Source: Mycteria americana (Eukaryota; Chordata; Aves; Ciconiiformes; Ciconiidae). From it: DNA of 64,000 nt. The notes under the pieces were generated by a model. That model was not told the origin of the DNA, searched no databases, and saw only the letters and a list, made by a program, of their open reading frames with translations. Position numbers and translations under genes: made by a program. Location of the stretch: positions 89,275,756 through 89,339,755 of the forward strand of contig NC_134366.1 of assembly GCF_035582795.1 (NCBI RefSeq), written 5' to 3'. Shown one piece after another: positions 62,928 through 64,000 of the stretch (its first letter is position 1; each line of letters begins with the position of its first letter).

Positions 62928-64000
62928 GATGGAGATGTTAGTGTTTTCCCCTTATTTTCCACAAAGCTCTCAAAGAAGGTAGAGCACTGAATGGGAGAAG
63001 TTTTTTTAGAGAAATTGTGCTTTTAAATCTAGATGGTGAAAGCCATGCTTAATATAAATTCAAACCATTATCAACATACTGAAATACACTCAACAGTGGC
63101 TAATTGCTATCTTTAGATCTTATGTAATTTTTTTAAATCACAGAAAATTTTTAAGGTATGAAAAGTAATTGAGTTCTTGATTGATCACAGCAATAAATTT
63201 GGTTTATATTTACCATAAATTAGCTTTATGCCAAAATTATATATTTTCAAAGTAATTCTTTTTATAATACTATTGTGCTATATTTTAAAGTGATATTAAG
63301 TACATGATAAAGTGCAGGATATTTCATGTGACCTGAAATCACAGGCTTTTTATCTTCTTCTTCCGGCCATTATGGCCAGACACAATATAGTGACATGTGC
63401 ATTGGCGTTTATATTACTTATTATAGAGTTGCTGTGCTAATAATGTCACAGTAATTTATAAATAGGAGTTTAATGTGTCTATTAAATCAGCTGACAATTT
63501 CACTAAACAGTTAGGGGTGACTAGTTAATTTTGGAAGCCACCTGTACGAGAACACAGATTTACAGCAATAATGCCAGCTGTTATCAGCCAACGCACTTAA
63601 TTCCTTTTATGTCTGTTTTTAGAAGACCGTCTCAAGAAGTGTCAGGTTGCAAATCAAAATATAGTTTAGAAACTGATGGGGATTAGTCTAGCTCACAGTT
63701 AGAGATCTTGAAATAGTGCTTCATGTTGACACATTAAAAGCCATTTAACCTGAATATTAAATCAAAGTTTGGAAATCCTCTGCTGGCGTAATATGGAAGA
63801 GCCATAAAAATCCATCAGATTACCAAACAAAAGGTAGCCCCCTTCAGTAGAGATCCACGTAAGCAGACCCAGGCTAAAACGCAAAATTGGAATATGGTGT
63901 GGCCATGTGGCCCATGAAAATTGAAGGGATGCTGGAAGGCTTGCTGTAAAATAAGGCTTGCTCATGTACATACTTTGCTGTGCTTTATGTGTTTTCCTGG

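Larger units (their letters stand above)
60773..64000 (+). other. CDH12: CDH12 intron after the first coding exon (partial)
   Basis: This begins with the GTAATTTTTT donor at 60773 and runs past the window end; no second cadherin exon is visible. It is AT-rich. It contains a 24-bp perfect palindrome at 61887-61910, an (AAAAC)n run near 62896-62927, and a stretch at about 63410-63600 whose balanced composition and homeobox-like TAAT and ATTA words could mark a conserved element. No interspersed repeat was recognised. Confidence 0.75.

Noticed and set aside
1..64000. tRNA, rRNA, CRISPR array or prokaryotic operon
   Set aside because: No cloverleaf with A and B boxes, no rRNA words, no regularly spaced repeats with unique spacers were seen; the CR1 repeats and spliced cadherin exon place the window in a vertebrate nucleus.

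Overview
The window reads as bird nuclear DNA. It is AT-rich and repeat-poor. Its interspersed repeats are mainly CR1-type LINE fragments, each ending in the avian-style ATTCTATGATTCTA-like 3' tail, plus two LTRs of one avian endogenous retrovirus family. The one recognisable host exon belongs to a vertebrate type II cadherin. There are no bacterial-type genes, operons, CRISPR arrays, tRNAs or rRNAs. The species cannot be fixed from this window; abundant CR1 plus this LTR family suits a bird, possibly a neoavian one.

The only confident protein-coding gene is the first coding exon of cadherin-12 (CDH12, plus strand), with coding part 60542-60772. It carries the initiator Met, signal peptide, short prodomain, furin-type RVKR site and the first residues of EC1 with the two type II tryptophans, and it ends at a phase-0 GT donor. 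Good acceptors at 60272 and 60356 mean the Met lies in an internal exon, with untranslated leader exons further upstream. Most of the 60 kb to the left is therefore 5' intron or upstream intergenic DNA, and 60773-64000 is the start of the next intron.

Layout: 1-6920 non-coding; 6921-8117 CR1 (minus); 8118-9780 non-coding; 9783-11738 CR1 (minus), the longest copy, with recognisable reverse transcriptase; 11739-31985 non-coding with simple repeats, a pyrimidine tract and an unexplained antisense ORF near 20.2 kb; 31988-32870 CR1 (plus); about 34980-35302 partial ERV LTR (minus); 35303-48280 non-coding with a diverged repeat pair at 39.5 and 40.3 kb; 48285-49093 internally deleted CR1 (plus); 49094-55062 non-coding; 55068-55665 complete solo LTR with 5-bp target duplications (plus); 55671-60272 non-coding with a long hairpin at 58355-58433; then the CDH12 exon and intron.

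No clearly new multi-gene system is present. The best leads are the pre-miRNA-sized near-perfect hairpin about 2 kb upstream of the CDH12 exon, the intact solo LTR promoter about 5 kb upstream of and parallel to CDH12, the two copies of an unidentified old element at 39.5/40.3 kb, and the antisense open frame at 20.0-20.4 kb, which has a strong splice acceptor.
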